From the NCBI GenBank assembly GCA_027003115.1, contig JALWYS010000193.1:1-33515 (forward strand): a DNA stretch of 33,515 nucleotides, given 5' to 3'. This document shows, piece by piece, positions 9,748 through 18,672 of this stretch (positions are counted from its first letter, which is position 1; each line of letters begins with the position of its first letter). Below the pieces are notes generated by a model, which saw only the letters and a program-made list of their open reading frames with translations, made no database searches and had not been told where the DNA came from. The position numbers were made by a program, and so were the translations under genes. Source of the DNA: Deltaproteobacteria bacterium. Its GTDB lineage: Bacteria; Desulfobacterota; Dissulfuribacteria; Dissulfuribacterales; QOAL01.

Positions 9748-10632
9748 TCAACCCTCTCTGTCCAGATCTCGATGGGTGACAATAACCTCTTCCCCTTTTC
9801 GTGTAAACATCTCACCGAGCCACCTGGCAATGGCAACGCTCCTGTGCCTGCCGCCAGTGCATCCAATGCCAACAACAAGGTAGACCTTGCCTTCGGCCCT
9901 GTACTGAGGGATTAAAAAGGAGAACATGGACTCAAGATGTTTCAAAAAGGCCCTTGTTTGCTCCTTGTGGTGAACAAAGTCGTATACCCTTTCGTCCAGA
10001 CCGCTAAATGACCTAAGTTCCGGAACAAAGTAGGGATTTGGCAGAAAACGCACGTCCAGTACAAGGCTTGCATCGGCGGGCACCCCATACTTGAAGCCAA
10101 AGGATATGACGTGGATAAGAGGACGGGTAAGATCCTGCCTGAAGGAGTACATGTCAAGGACAATCTGCCTTAGCTGGTGCACGTTCCTATTGGATGTGTC
10201 TATGTAGTTGTCTGCAAATTCCCGAAGGCCCCTGAGCCTTTTCCTTTCCTCAGAGATGGCCTTGATTATGTCGCCCTTTTGCTGAAGCGGATGCTTCCTC
10301 CTGGTCTGGCTGAAACGTTGAACAAGAACGTTATCAGATGCATCGAGGAAAAGCACCTCCAGGTGGAAGCCCTGATTTTTTACCTGGGAGAATATGGAGC
10401 CGTACTGGTCCAGAAAGCCCTTTTCCCGAACATCCATGACAAGGGCCACCCTGGTTGGGATTTCCGTGCTGTTTTCTGTAAGGGATAAAAAATCTGGAAG
10501 AAGGGCAATGGGCAGGTTATCGACACAGTAATAACCCATGTCCTCAAAGGCACGGAGAGCGGTACTCTTGCCCGATCCGGACATTCCCGTGATTATTACT
10601 GTCTGGATGTTTCTTGACGGGTGCCCTGTCAA
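9748..10632 (-). CDS. rapZ: RapZ/YvcJ-type nucleotide-binding regulator
   Basis: A 294-residue RapZ-family P-loop protein. The Walker A motif is GMSGSGKS (residues 16-23), followed by GYYCVDNLP. The C-terminal domain contains FGFKYG, DVRFLPNPY and the family-typical VGIGCTGGRHRSVAIA. In Escherichia coli RapZ binds glmZ/glmY RNAs and controls glucosamine-6-phosphate synthase; in other bacteria its role is less clear. The start is a TTG whose first bases overlap the ptsN TGA stop (4-nt overlap 10629-10632), suggesting translational coupling. Its place between ptsN and EIIA in the rpoN operon is the classic context. Confidence 0.95.
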   Translation of the reverse strand: MTGHPSRNIQTVIITGMSGSGKSTALRAFEDMGYYCVDNLPIALLPDFLSLTENSTEIPTRVALVMDVREKGFLDQYGSIFSQVKNQGFHLEVLFLDASDNVLVQRFSQTRRKHPLQQKGDIIKAISEERKRLRGLREFADNYIDTSNRNVHQLRQIVLDMYSFRQDLTRPLIHVISFGFKYGVPADASLVLDVRFLPNPYFVPELRSFSGLDERVYDFVHHKEQTRAFLKHLESMFSFLIPQYRAEGKVYLVVGIGCTGGRHRSVAIARWLGEMFTRKGEEVIVTHRDLDREG

Positions 10633-11105
10633 ACTAACGCACCGTAGGACCTGTTTTCTGCATGCTCAATCATCTCTGGAATCTGGGACAAATCCTGCGC
10701 TTTCTTCAATTCAAAGATCAGCTCCCTGTTTTTTAAAAGACGAGAAACATTGGCAAGAACGCGCAGGTAGCTTGGAGTGGCATCTTCCGGCGCAAGAAGC
10801 ATAAAGATCACATGAACCGGTTCTCCATCCAGAGAATCAAAGGGTACTCCCTGAGGACTTACTGCAACCACCATGGAAAGTCGCTCCAATCCCTCTACCC
10901 GTGCATGGGGTATGGCTACCCCCCCGCCAATGGCAGTTGTCCCAAGCTCTTCCCTTTCCTCTATGGCCCTTATTACCTCTTCTTCAGAAATATTGCCAAG
11001 ACACAAGGCGGCCTTGCTTGCCAGAACCCTGATTACGTCTTCCTTTGACGAACCTTGAAGCGGGAAAATTACACAACTTTCCTTTAAATACTGTCTTATC
11101 CTCAC
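10629..11105 (-). CDS. ptsN: Nitrogen-PTS EIIA protein (PtsN)
   Basis: A 158-residue EIIA of the fructose/nitrogen type. The active-site histidine is His67 in GGGVAIPHARVEGL, after the typical REELGTTAIG segment. Phosphorylated or free PtsN regulates metabolism rather than transporting sugar. The start is GTG at 11105 with an AGGTAA ribosome site. That site is part of a 9-bp tandem duplication that also contains the hpf stop codon. The gene overlaps rapZ by 4 nt. Some deltaproteobacteria have hprK at this spot; this organism has ptsN. No HPr or enzyme I gene is in the window. Confidence 0.94.
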   Translation of the reverse strand: MRIRQYLKESCVIFPLQGSSKEDVIRVLASKAALCLGNISEEEVIRAIEEREELGTTAIGGGVAIPHARVEGLERLSMVVAVSPQGVPFDSLDGEPVHVIFMLLAPEDATPSYLRVLANVSRLLKNRELIFELKKAQDLSQIPEMIEHAENRSYGALV

Positions 11106-11121
11106 TTACCTAACTTACCTA
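11104..11121 (-). repeat. 9-bp tandem duplication at the hpf/ptsN junction
   Basis: Forward-strand ACTTACCTA occurs twice in direct succession (11104-11112 and 11113-11121). On the coding strand each copy reads TAGGTAAGT. The first TAG is the hpf stop codon, and each copy supplies an AGGTAA Shine-Dalgarno-like core just before the ptsN GTG. It may simply be a small slippage duplication, but it spaces the two genes and doubles the ribosome site. Confidence 0.6.
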
Positions 11122-11640
11122 AGGCTCCAGGAGTCCAAGCCCCCCATCCTTTCGCCAGTAAATGACATTAACCCGGTTGGTTTCCGCATTTATGAAGGCG
11201 AGAAAATCCTTTCCGCTTATCTGGAGCTGATCCGCTGCCTCCTCAATAGACATGGGCTTTGTATTTATCTTTTGTATCACAATGATCTGGTCTGCATCTT
11301 CTGACTCCGAAGCGGCTGAAGAAGGGGCTGGTGTCTGTGACTGGCTTCCACCACGCCTGTTTTTCACCTTTTCCCTGAATTTCTTAAGCTGTCTCTCTAT
11401 CTTGTCAAGGACAAGATCAATGGCCGCCCTCAGGTCGTCATGCTCCTGTTTTGCAGCAGCCCTTATTCCGTCACCAGTAATAACCACCTCTGCAGTCTTT
11501 CTGAACTTTTCTGCAGTAAGCACCACGTTGACGTTCATGGGAGAATCACTGTACTTCTTAAGCCTTGCAAACCTGTCGTTTATGTAGTCTTTCAACTCCT
11601 CAGAGTGGTCCATATGACGGAAAGTCACGTTAATTTGCAT
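11119..11640 (-). CDS. hpf: Ribosome hibernation-promoting factor, long form
   Basis: A 173-residue long-type HPF. The N-terminal domain (about 1-100) has the YfiA/HPF pattern: INVTFRHMDHSEELKDYI, then VVLTAEKFRKTAEVVI, then a basic helix DKIERQLKKFREKVKNRR. A polar linker (about 100-118) leads to the C-terminal dimerisation domain with KPMSIEEAADQL, FLAFINAET and VNVIYWRKDGGLGLLEP. Long HPF dimers join two 70S ribosomes into inactive 100S particles. GGAGGA precedes the ATG. It is located directly downstream of rpoN, its standard position in proteobacteria. Confidence 0.95.
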   Translation of the reverse strand: MQINVTFRHMDHSEELKDYINDRFARLKKYSDSPMNVNVVLTAEKFRKTAEVVITGDGIRAAAKQEHDDLRAAIDLVLDKIERQLKKFREKVKNRRGGSQSQTPAPSSAASESEDADQIIVIQKINTKPMSIEEAADQLQISGKDFLAFINAETNRVNVIYWRKDGGLGLLEP

Positions 11641-11674
11641 AAAAAATTGTCCTCCATTTCAATATGTGAGTAAA

Positions 11675-13144
11675 TCAAACCTTTGGCCTTTTCCGGCGGC
11701 TTGATGGCAGAATCCCCATGAGGTCCCTGTACTTGGCAACGGTCCTTCTTGCTATCTTGATGTTGTCCTTGGCAAGGATTTCAACTATCTGCTTGTCGCT
11801 GAAGGGTTTTGTCGGGTCTTCACTCTCTATTAGCCTTCGAATCCTTTCCTTTACACTTTGGGCCGCCACGTCCTTGGAGCCATCATTCCTTGGAAGCCCT
11901 GTGCTGAAGAAGAATTTGAGTTCAAATATTCCCTGGGGGGTATGGACGTACTTGTTGCTGGTGACCCTGCTGATGGTGGATTCATGCATGCCCACATCTT
12001 CGGCCACATCCTTGAGCACCATTGGCTTAAGATGGGTGATACCTTTTTCCAGGAACTCCCTCTGAAATTTGACTATGCTTTGGGTAACCTTGTAAATGGT
12101 TTTCTTTCTCTGGTGGATGCTCTTTATCAGCCACTGGGCGGACTTCATTTTCTCCTGGATGAATTCCTTGGCCTTTTTGGACACGTTGCCATTCTTTGCC
12201 GCATCCTTGTAATAGGAATTTATCCTCAGATTGGGAAGATCCTCCTCGTTAAGCGCAACAACGTACTCGTCCCCAACCTTGTAAACGTAGATGTCAGGAA
12301 CGATATACTGGACCTCCTCCGAAGAGTAGGCCCTGCCCGGCCTTGGTTCAAGGGATTTGATAACATCTATGGCCTTGACCACATCCTCGGCGCTTCTTCC
12401 CGTGGCCTTGGCGATCTGCTGGTAATTGTGAAGCTCAACCTGGTGAAGGTGCCTGGAAACAAGCTCCTTTACAAGAGGGTCTTCTATCCCAAGGTGATTG
12501 ATCTGAATCAACAGACACTCGCGAAGATCCCTGGCTGCAACTCCAACCGGGTCAAACTCCTGAACCCGTCTTAACACCCTTTCAACCTCCTCGGGCTCCG
12601 CCTTGGCATCCTCTGCTATCTCTTCAATGGTCGCCTTTAGATACCCGTCTCTGTCAAGATTACCTATTATGAGGCCAGCAATCCTGCGCTCTTCCTCTGA
12701 AAGATCAGACATCTGGAGCTGCCAGGTAAGATGATCCTTGAGATCGGACTTGGATGACACCAGGTTTTCGTAGTTTGGCATCTCCTTTTCTTCAAAGGAG
12801 TATGAAGGAAGAGCGCGCCTGTACTCGTCGTCCCAGACCTCCTGCCAGTTGGTCTCCTTGATGGCCTCCTTTTCCCAGGGGGTCTTTTCCGCCTCAGATG
12901 CAGCAAGCTCAGGAACGGATTCCTGTGCCCCCCACTCTTCCTGGTCCTTACTGTCCGTCTTTCCGGCATGTTCAAGATCGGCCGTGGAGGACTCTTCCAG
13001 CAAAGGATTAGTCTCAAGCTCCTGGTTTATGGTCTCAATGAGCTCAAGACGGGAAAGCTGGAGCAGCTTGATGGCCTGCTGCAATTGGGGGGTCATTACA
13101 AGCTGCTGGGTCAGCTTCAGATTCTGTTTAAGTTCAAGGGCCAT
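11675..13144 (-). CDS. rpoN: RNA polymerase sigma-54 factor
   Basis: A 489-residue sigma-54. Region I at the N-terminus is rich in Gln and Leu (LKLTQQLVMTPQLQQAIKLLQ, then QELETNPLLEE). An acidic region II follows (about 50-110), then the core-binding domain, the helix-turn-helix (KDVAEDVGMHESTISRVTSNKYV) and the RpoN box ARRTVAKYRD at residues 465-474, which contacts the -24 element. All functional regions are intact. It starts 3 nt after the lptB stop and is followed by hpf, ptsN and rapZ, the usual sigma-54 cluster. Sigma-54 needs AAA+ activators; none is encoded in this window. Confidence 0.98.
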   Translation of the reverse strand: MALELKQNLKLTQQLVMTPQLQQAIKLLQLSRLELIETINQELETNPLLEESSTADLEHAGKTDSKDQEEWGAQESVPELAASEAEKTPWEKEAIKETNWQEVWDDEYRRALPSYSFEEKEMPNYENLVSSKSDLKDHLTWQLQMSDLSEEERRIAGLIIGNLDRDGYLKATIEEIAEDAKAEPEEVERVLRRVQEFDPVGVAARDLRECLLIQINHLGIEDPLVKELVSRHLHQVELHNYQQIAKATGRSAEDVVKAIDVIKSLEPRPGRAYSSEEVQYIVPDIYVYKVGDEYVVALNEEDLPNLRINSYYKDAAKNGNVSKKAKEFIQEKMKSAQWLIKSIHQRKKTIYKVTQSIVKFQREFLEKGITHLKPMVLKDVAEDVGMHESTISRVTSNKYVHTPQGIFELKFFFSTGLPRNDGSKDVAAQSVKERIRRLIESEDPTKPFSDKQIVEILAKDNIKIARRTVAKYRDLMGILPSSRRKRPKV

Positions 13145-13147
13145 ATT

Positions 13148-13879
13148 CTAAAGCGAAAATTCCTCTCCTAGGTAAATCTTTCTGGCGATCTTGCTGTTGG
13201 CAATCTTTTCAGGAGTGCCATATTCGATCACCCTTCCAGAACTTACAATATAAGCGCTGTCACACACCGTCAAGGTTTCCCGGACGTTGTGATCAGACAG
13301 AAAAATTCCTATACCTCTATCCCTTAGTCCCTTTATAATGGCCTGTATATCAGCAACCGCCAGGGGATCCACACCTGCAAAAGGCTCGTCAAGAAGGATG
13401 AACTTGGGATCTGTTGCTAGTGCCCTGGCAACCTCCACCCTGCGTCTTTCTCCGCCTGAAAGCGACTCTGCCTTTTGGCTTGAAAGTGATTCCAGGCCCA
13501 TCTCCTTAAGTAGCCCAATTACACGCTCCCTGCGTTTCTTCCTGCCAAGCCCCTTGTTTTCAAAGACCACCTCAATGTTCTCGAACACCGTAAGCTTTCT
13601 GAAGACAGAGGGCTCTTGCGGAAGGTAGGTAAGCCCCAACTGGGCCCTTTTGTGCATGGGCATATCTGTTATATCAGTGCCATCAAGAAAAACCTGGCCA
13701 GCGTCAGGCCTGATAAGGCCTGCTATCATGTAAAAGGTGGTTGTCTTTCCGGCACCGTTTGGTCCAAGAAGCCCTGTAATGGTGGAGCTTTCAAGAATGA
13801 GACTGACACCATCCACCACTGGCCGCCCCTTGTATATCTTTTTGAGCTCCTTTGCCTCAAGACAACTCTTTTCAACCAT
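13148..13879 (-). CDS. lptB: LPS export ABC transporter ATP-binding protein LptB
   Basis: A 243-residue ABC ATPase. It has Walker A GPNGAGKTT (39-47), a Q-loop glutamine in YLPQEPSVFRKL, the signature LSGGERRRVEVARAL (140 on), Walker B FILLDEP (160-166) and the H-loop in SDHNVRET (His197). The text around the signature and PQEPSVFRKLTV are LptB hallmarks that separate it from LivF/LivG relatives. LptB drives LPS extraction from the inner membrane together with LptF/LptG, which are not in the window. Its ATG shares one base with the lptA TGA stop, and rpoN follows 3 nt downstream. Confidence 0.97.
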   Translation of the reverse strand: MVEKSCLEAKELKKIYKGRPVVDGVSLILESSTITGLLGPNGAGKTTTFYMIAGLIRPDAGQVFLDGTDITDMPMHKRAQLGLTYLPQEPSVFRKLTVFENIEVVFENKGLGRKKRRERVIGLLKEMGLESLSSQKAESLSGGERRRVEVARALATDPKFILLDEPFAGVDPLAVADIQAIIKGLRDRGIGIFLSDHNVRETLTVCDSAYIVSSGRVIEYGTPEKIANSKIARKIYLGEEFSL

Positions 13880-14412
13880 CAGTCCCCTTCAGAGTAGACA
13901 ACTGCCTCCACCCTCTCCTTTCCAGAACTCTCCACAACGCTTCTGTTCTCGTTGACGTAGAGGACAATCTTGTCTCCCTTTATGCTGTTTTGGCCGTCCC
14001 AGACCTGGGCGTTTTTTAGTAGCACTATCTTCTCCTGGGGCTTAAAATATACTGCTTTCTTTGCCGTGGCCCTTCTTCTGCCCTGTACAATCTTTAAATG
14101 CCCCTTAACCACGATTTTCTTAAGATTCCTCTTTTTCTTGTTATCGGCAGTCCTTTTCTGGTCGTAAAAGACCTCAAGCCTGTCTGCATAAATGGTAAGA
14201 TTACCCTTCCTGGCAACCACGTTACCAATAAACACAACGGTTCCCTTTGTATCGTAGGCCTCCATCCTGTCACTGGTAATCCTAATGGCCTGGGAAGGCT
14301 TTGGCTTTGCCTTTTCCGGACCCTTACAAAGGCCCCCTGAAACCAAAAGACCAGAACCTAGAAAATAGAAAAAGGTCAGAAATAGGATTAGCCGCACTGT
14401 GTTATTAATCAT
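13879..14412 (-). CDS. lptA: LPS transport periplasmic bridge protein LptA
   Basis: An OstA/LptA-domain protein. After a signal peptide (MINNTVRLILFLTFFYFL...) come beta-jellyroll repeats with typical ITSDRMEAYDTKGTVVFIGNV, LTIYADRLEVFYD and IKGDKIVLYVNENRSVVESS segments. It forms the periplasmic bridge that carries LPS from LptC towards LptD. The ORF track starts at 14445, but GAGGTG lies at proper distance before the ATG at 14412, and that start gives a clean signal peptide, so I choose 14412 (177 aa). About 110 nt separate it from lptC; no gene is visible in that gap. It overlaps lptB by one base. Confidence 0.92.
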   Translation of the reverse strand: MINNTVRLILFLTFFYFLGSGLLVSGGLCKGPEKAKPKPSQAIRITSDRMEAYDTKGTVVFIGNVVARKGNLTIYADRLEVFYDQKRTADNKKKRNLKKIVVKGHLKIVQGRRRATAKKAVYFKPQEKIVLLKNAQVWDGQNSIKGDKIVLYVNENRSVVESSGKERVEAVVYSEGD

Positions 14413-14521
14413 CTTAAAAGTCACCTCTTCTAGAACCTGGCGCAATCTAACCTCCAGGCTAATTGGCGCTCTTATTCAAGGCCCTGGCACCAAAAACAGA
14501 AATTCTTGCAAGACCCTTGTC

Positions 14522-15085
14522 TTAAGCGCCTACATCTTCTTCTTTTATAATTGCCCTTGGGAAATAAAGCAAAAGTTTGTGTTCTTTGAGAAGATAGACC
14601 ATATCCCTTCCTGTCAGCTCGTTTCCGTTTCCACCCCTAAGCTCAACGTTTCCAGGTGACTCTATGGCAAGCCTTTCTGGATAGTAAAACAGGACATCTG
14701 CCAGCAGCGTATAGTCCTTTACACCCTTCACCTTTACGTTTCCAGAAACGGACACGGTCCCACTGGAGATCCTGTACTGGCCCGTGTTGGCAGTTACCTT
14801 GACAGGATTTTTACTCCCCGGTTGAAAGGTGATTCTAACAGTATCAAAATCCACCTCTTTTTTCTTCTCGTAAAAGCGGGCAAGCCTTGCATGAACAAGC
14901 CACTGGGACGCCTTGCCTTTTACGTCTCGTCTGTATCTTACACCATATAACACAAGATCCGCCTTGATCTTTTTAAGCTCAGGCGAGAAAAAGGCCTGCT
15001 CCTGGTCCTGCCCCTTAAAGAACATTATTCCCACAACAAGGGTAAAAAGAACCACAGAAATCCAGAAGTAAAATCTCTTGTTCAC
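14522..15085 (-). CDS. lptC: LPS export protein LptC
   Basis: A 187-residue protein with one N-terminal membrane anchor (FYFWISVVLFTLVVGIMFF) followed by an LptC-type periplasmic beta domain. Segments such as ADLVLYGVRYRR, ARFYEKKKEVDFDTVRITF and SVSGNVKVKGVKDYTLLADVL fit the family. It anchors the LptA bridge to the LptB2FG transporter. It is 12 nt from the kdsC stop, which places it in the conserved kdsC-lptC-lptA-lptB order. Sequence conservation in this family is low, so position is an important part of the evidence. Confidence 0.9.
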   Translation of the reverse strand: MNKRFYFWISVVLFTLVVGIMFFKGQDQEQAFFSPELKKIKADLVLYGVRYRRDVKGKASQWLVHARLARFYEKKKEVDFDTVRITFQPGSKNPVKVTANTGQYRISSGTVSVSGNVKVKGVKDYTLLADVLFYYPERLAIESPGNVELRGGNGNELTGRDMVYLLKEHKLLLYFPRAIIKEEDVGA

Positions 15086-15097
15086 GCTGTGTGTAAG

Positions 15098-15661
15098 TCA
15101 GGCAGGCAGATTGAGATAACGGCTGATACTTCTTTCAAGAAGGCCCTTGGCATTAAGTATAAGCTCACAAACCTCCCTGACTGCGCCCCTGCCGCCTGGT
15201 GCATTTGTAACATAGTCCACGTGATCTGCCATAAAATTTGCTCCATCCTTTACGGTAACAGAAAATCCGCACCTTTTCAAAAGGGGCAGATCCACCCAGT
15301 CATCCCCCATTGCACAGACATTTTCGTAATCAATGCCAAGCTCTGAAAGAAGGGTAGAAAGGCAGGAAAGCTTGTCTTTTACAGCCTGAAAGACGTACCT
15401 TATGCCAAGCTCAAAACACCTTTTTTCCACGGCGTCTGATTTTCTTGCGCTTATTATGGCCGTCTCTATGTTGTTGTTGGCAAGAAGCTTTATGCCAAGC
15501 CCGTCTCTTACGTGAAAGGTCTGTACCTGTATTCCTTCTTGGGTATAAACGATACCTCCATCTGTAAGTACGCCGTCCACGTCCAGAACCAAGAGCCTGA
15601 CACTCCTGGCCTTTTTTAGGATATCCGGACCTAAGATGTGCTTTTCTGAAACATTTAGCAT
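15098..15661 (-). CDS. kdsC: 3-deoxy-D-manno-octulosonate 8-phosphate phosphatase
   Basis: A 187-residue HAD-superfamily C0 phosphatase. The nucleophile motif is LLVLDVDGVLTDGG (Asp27, Asp29), with a TFHVRDGLGIKLL segment typical of KdsC, then IISARKSDAVEKR and the C-terminal acidic motif AMGDDWVDLPLL. It removes phosphate from Kdo-8-phosphate, yielding Kdo for lipid A. The ATG at 15661 has AGGTG upstream, and the gene starts 10 nt after kdsA. The arabinose-5-phosphate isomerase gene kdsD, which often lies between kdsA and kdsC in relatives, is not here. Confidence 0.96.
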   Translation of the reverse strand: MLNVSEKHILGPDILKKARSVRLLVLDVDGVLTDGGIVYTQEGIQVQTFHVRDGLGIKLLANNNIETAIISARKSDAVEKRCFELGIRYVFQAVKDKLSCLSTLLSELGIDYENVCAMGDDWVDLPLLKRCGFSVTVKDGANFMADHVDYVTNAPGGRGAVREVCELILNAKGLLERSISRYLNLPA

Positions 15662-15671
15662 TTAACACCTG

Positions 15672-16514
15672 TCAGGTCACGTCGGGCAAAACATCCAGGA
15701 TACTTTTAAGTTGTTCAAGAAGAAGCCTGGCATCTTCAAGAGAAAGGCTGTTTGGCCCATCACACCTTGCCTTTTCCGGATCTGGATACACCTCCATGAA
15801 TATGCCGTCGCAGCCGCATGCAACAGCAGCCCTGGCAAGGTAAGGCACAAACTGACGCTGTCCGCTTGAGCAACCGTCTCCGCCGCCTGGAAGCTGAACG
15901 CTGTGGGTGGCATCAAAAATGACCGGACACCCAAGGGACCTCATGATGGGAAGTGATCTCATGTCCACAACCAAGTTGTTGTAACCAAAGCTTGCCCCCC
16001 GCTCGGTAAGAAGAATGTCCTGGCCTCCAGAATCCCTGACCTTGCCCACTGCATGTTTCATGTCCCACGGGGCCATGAACTGCCCCTTCTTGATGTTTAC
16101 TGCCTTGCCGGTGCGGGCCGCAGCCACAAGCAGGTCCGTCTGTCTGCAAAGAAATGCAGGAATCTGAAGACAGTCAACCACTTCGGCAACAGGAGCCGCC
16201 TGTTCTGGCAGATGAATATCCGTTATTACGAGACAGCCAAGTTCTTGCTTTACCACTGAAAGAATCTCAAGGCCCTTTTCCATGCCTGGTCCACGATAGG
16301 AGGAGATGGAAGTCCTATTGGCCTTATCAAAGGAGGCCTTGAACATGTAGGTGAAGCCGTTTTTTTCCGCCTCCCTTTTCATAAAGGCCCCTATTTCAAG
16401 GGAGATTGCTGCATCTTCAAGGACACAGGGGCCGGCGATAAGAAGAGGAGGGGCGCCTGTACCCACCCCCACGCCGGAGACGTGCGCAAGGACCGGTTCA
16501 GGACTGTCTTTCAT
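15672..16514 (-). CDS. kdsA: 3-deoxy-8-phosphooctulonate synthase
   Basis: KdsA condenses PEP with arabinose 5-phosphate to Kdo-8-phosphate. Within 280 residues it shows [78 protein letters not shown] and [14 protein letters not shown], all diagnostic. The start at 16514 lies inside the end of pyrG (17-nt overlap), but AGAGGA precedes it, which supports the overlap as real. A metal-dependent type is suggested by the Cys-containing AGPCVLED motif, though I did not align it. kdsC follows 10 nt later. Confidence 0.97.
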   Translation of the reverse strand: MKDSPEPVLAHVSGVGVGTGAPPLLIAGPCVLEDAAISLEIGAFMKREAEKNGFTYMFKASFDKANRTSISSYRGPGMEKGLEILSVVKQELGCLVITDIHLPEQAAPVAEVVDCLQIPAFLCRQTDLLVAAARTGKAVNIKKGQFMAPWDMKHAVGKVRDSGGQDILLTERGASFGYNNLVVDMRSLPIMRSLGCPVIFDATHSVQLPGGGDGCSSGQRQFVPYLARAAVACGCDGIFMEVYPDPEKARCDGPNSLSLEDARLLLEQLKSILDVLPDVT

Positions 16515-18141
16515 ATTTCCTCTTTAGAGCGGCACCAATGAAAGATACAAAGAGGGGATGAGGCTCAAGGGGCCTTGATTTGAATTCTGGATGGAACTGG
16601 CATCCAAGAAACCAAGGATGCTCCTCTATCTCCACTATCTCAACCAGCTCTCCATTGGGGCTCAACCCTGAAATTTTAAGCCCTGCCTTCTCCAAGGTGT
16701 CACGGTAAAAGTTGTTGAATTCGTAGCGGTGCCTGTGCCTTTCAAATATCTCTTCCTTCTGGTAGGCCTTAAAGGCAGTGGTGTCTGGAACCAGCTTGCA
16801 GGGGTATGCGCCAAGGCGCATGGTGCCGCCCATCTGGCTGTTTTCATCCCGTTTCTGGATGGTGTCCGTTCTGTAATCGTACCACTCCTTCATGAGATAG
16901 ATGACAGGGTCTGGGGTATTGGGCGCAAATTCCGTGCTGTCTGCCATGGAGATTCCTGCCACGTGTCTTGCAAATTCGATTACGGCAAGCTGCATCCCAA
17001 GGCATATTCCGAAAAAGGGTATGTTATGCTCGCGGGCATAGTTTATGGCCTCGAGCTTTCCTGGAATTCCGCGGCTTCCAAAACCACCTGGCACTAATAC
17101 GCCATCCACCTGGGAAAGCCTCTCCTCAAGTTCCTTGCCTCGCACCTCATCAGAGTTGACAAAGTCGATCTCCACCTTGGCGTTGTTTGCAATACCCCCA
17201 TGAAAAAGGGCCTCGTTAAGGCTTTTGTAGGACTCCCTGAGGTTCACGTATTTCCCCACCATAGCAATCCGCACCGTGTACTGGGGCTGCTCTATCCTTG
17301 CCATGAGGTTTTCCCAGGCAGTGAGAACAGGCTGGCGAGTCCAGATATTCAGGCACTCAACCACCCTCTCGTCGAGCCCCTCCCTGTGAAAACAGAGGGG
17401 AACCTCATAAATGCACTTCACATCCTTTGCAGTAATGACCCTGTCCTCTTTAACGTCGCAAAAAAGCGCTATCTTTGCCTTTATTTCCGGGGATAGATCC
17501 ATTTCGGTACGGCAAAGTATTATGTCTGGCTGGATACCAATTGAGCGAAGCTCTTTTACGGAATGCTGGGTTGGTTTTGTCTTGAGTTCTCCTGCAGCCT
17601 TTATGAAGGGCACGTAGGTAACATGTATGTAAAGGGTGTTGTCACGACCAAGATCACCACGGAGCTGGCGGATGGCCTCTATGAAGGGAAGGCCCTCTAT
17701 ATCACCTATGGTGCCTCCTATTTCCACAATGGCAATGTCTGCCTCGCCGTTTAACTGGAGTATGGCCTGCTTTATCTCATCTGTTACGTGTGGAATAACC
17801 TGAACGGTTCCCCCCAGATAATCACCTGCCCTCTCCTTGTTGATAACGCTGTAATAGATACGCCCAGAGGTATAATTGTGCCTTTGGCCGCATTTTACAC
17901 CTGTGTAACGCTCGTAGTGGCCAAGGTCCAGGTCGGTTTCTGCACCGTCGTCAGTCACGTACACCTCACCATGCTGAAAGGGGTTCATTGTCCCAGGGTC
18001 CACGTTGATGTAGGGATCGAGTTTCTGAAGGGTGACCGTTAGGCCCCTTGCCTCTAAAAGTGCCCCGATAGAGGCAGCAGCAAGCCCCTTTCCAAGGGAT
18101 GACAGCACACCACCGGTTACAAATATGAACTTTGTCTTCAT
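16498..18141 (-). CDS. pyrG: CTP synthase
   Basis: PyrG aminates UTP to CTP using glutamine. The N-terminal synthetase domain starts [19 protein letters not shown] and includes [21 protein letters not shown] and [10 protein letters not shown]. The C-terminal class I glutamine amidotransferase domain shows VPGGFGSRG, the nucleophile in [17 protein letters not shown] and the histidine-glutamate pair in [12 protein letters not shown]. The ORF track begins at 18207, but the extra 22 residues are not family-like and GGAGAAGG precedes the ATG at 18141, giving 547 residues, the usual size. It heads the Kdo/Lpt/rpoN run. An inverted repeat lies just upstream. Confidence 0.98.
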   Translation of the reverse strand: MKTKFIFVTGGVLSSLGKGLAAASIGALLEARGLTVTLQKLDPYINVDPGTMNPFQHGEVYVTDDGAETDLDLGHYERYTGVKCGQRHNYTSGRIYYSVINKERAGDYLGGTVQVIPHVTDEIKQAILQLNGEADIAIVEIGGTIGDIEGLPFIEAIRQLRGDLGRDNTLYIHVTYVPFIKAAGELKTKPTQHSVKELRSIGIQPDIILCRTEMDLSPEIKAKIALFCDVKEDRVITAKDVKCIYEVPLCFHREGLDERVVECLNIWTRQPVLTAWENLMARIEQPQYTVRIAMVGKYVNLRESYKSLNEALFHGGIANNAKVEIDFVNSDEVRGKELEERLSQVDGVLVPGGFGSRGIPGKLEAINYAREHNIPFFGICLGMQLAVIEFARHVAGISMADSTEFAPNTPDPVIYLMKEWYDYRTDTIQKRDENSQMGGTMRLGAYPCKLVPDTTAFKAYQKEEIFERHRHRYEFNNFYRDTLEKAGLKISGLSPNGELVEIVEIEEHPWFLGCQFHPEFKSRPLEPHPLFVSFIGAALKRKYERQS

Positions 18142-18177
18142 CTTAGCCCTTCTCCACCCTTTTATTTTTTTCAAATC

Positions 18178-18197
18178 GTACTGCCCCAGCGCAGTAC
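18178..18197. promoter_or_regulatory. Perfect 7-bp hairpin between ACT gene and pyrG
   Basis: GTACTGC and GCAGTAC form a perfect 7-bp stem around a 6-nt loop. On the coding strand it starts 31 nt after the ACT gene stop and ends 37 nt before the pyrG ATG. It is GC-rich but is followed on the minus strand by GATTTGAAAAAAA rather than a T-run, so it is not a standard intrinsic terminator. It could be a 3' end stabiliser, a Rho-related structure, a pyrG leader element or an operator. Confidence 0.45.
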
Positions 18198-18228
18198 AAA
18201 GAACCACCCTGAGACCTGCCCCAAACCC

Positions 18229-18672
18229 TTAGTCATAAAAAAACATAGGTTCAACAAGACTTATGCCTGACTTATCAAGGGCAGTGAGGGCCGCCTCCAG
18301 CCTCTCTGAAGGCACCTTGAAAATCAGGACCGCCTTGCTTGAATCCCCTACAAAGGCATAGGTGTAATCTATGTTTATGTCAGCATCTGAAAGGACCTTT
18401 ACCACCTTGTAAAAGCTCCCAGGTTCATCCGGCACCTCCACTGCAAACACGTACTGCTCCCTCAAGGTAAAGCCAGCGGAAGAAAGAACGCTCTTTGCCT
18501 TTTCCGGATTGTTGACCACAAGCCTTAAGATACCGAACTCTGCAGACTCAGCCAGTGCAAGGGCCCTGATGTTTATGGCTGCATCCTTGAGAGCCTTGGT
18601 AACCTCCAGAAGCCTGCCCTTTCTGTTCTCCAAAAAGATGGAAAGCTGCTTTATGCCGTATTTTTTAATCAT
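18229..18672 (-). CDS. Tandem ACT-domain amino-acid-binding protein
   Basis: A 147-residue protein made of two ACT domains. The first (about 1-70) reads [31 protein letters not shown]. The second (about 70-140) reads [33 protein letters not shown]. Both contain the glycine turn expected for small-ligand binding. The gene overlaps the upstream phenylacetate-CoA-ligase-type gene by 4 nt (18669-18672), a pairing seen in many anaerobes. It may sense an amino acid or aromatic ligand and regulate that pathway; this is inferred from context. No catalytic domain is attached. Confidence 0.88.
   Translation of the reverse strand: MIKKYGIKQLSIFLENRKGRLLEVTKALKDAAINIRALALAESAEFGILRLVVNNPEKAKSVLSSAGFTLREQYVFAVEVPDEPGSFYKVVKVLSDADINIDYTYAFVGDSSKAVLIFKVPSERLEAALTALDKSGISLVEPMFFYD

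Noticed and set aside
11858-12574. 238-aa plus-strand ORF opposite rpoN
   Set aside because: A shadow of the sigma-54 coding sequence; composition and motifs belong to the minus-strand frame.
18142-18207. 22-residue N-terminal extension of pyrG in the ORF track
   Set aside because: CTP synthases begin with the M-x-T-K-(F/Y)-I-F-V-T-G-G pattern; the ATG at 18141 has its own ribosome site.
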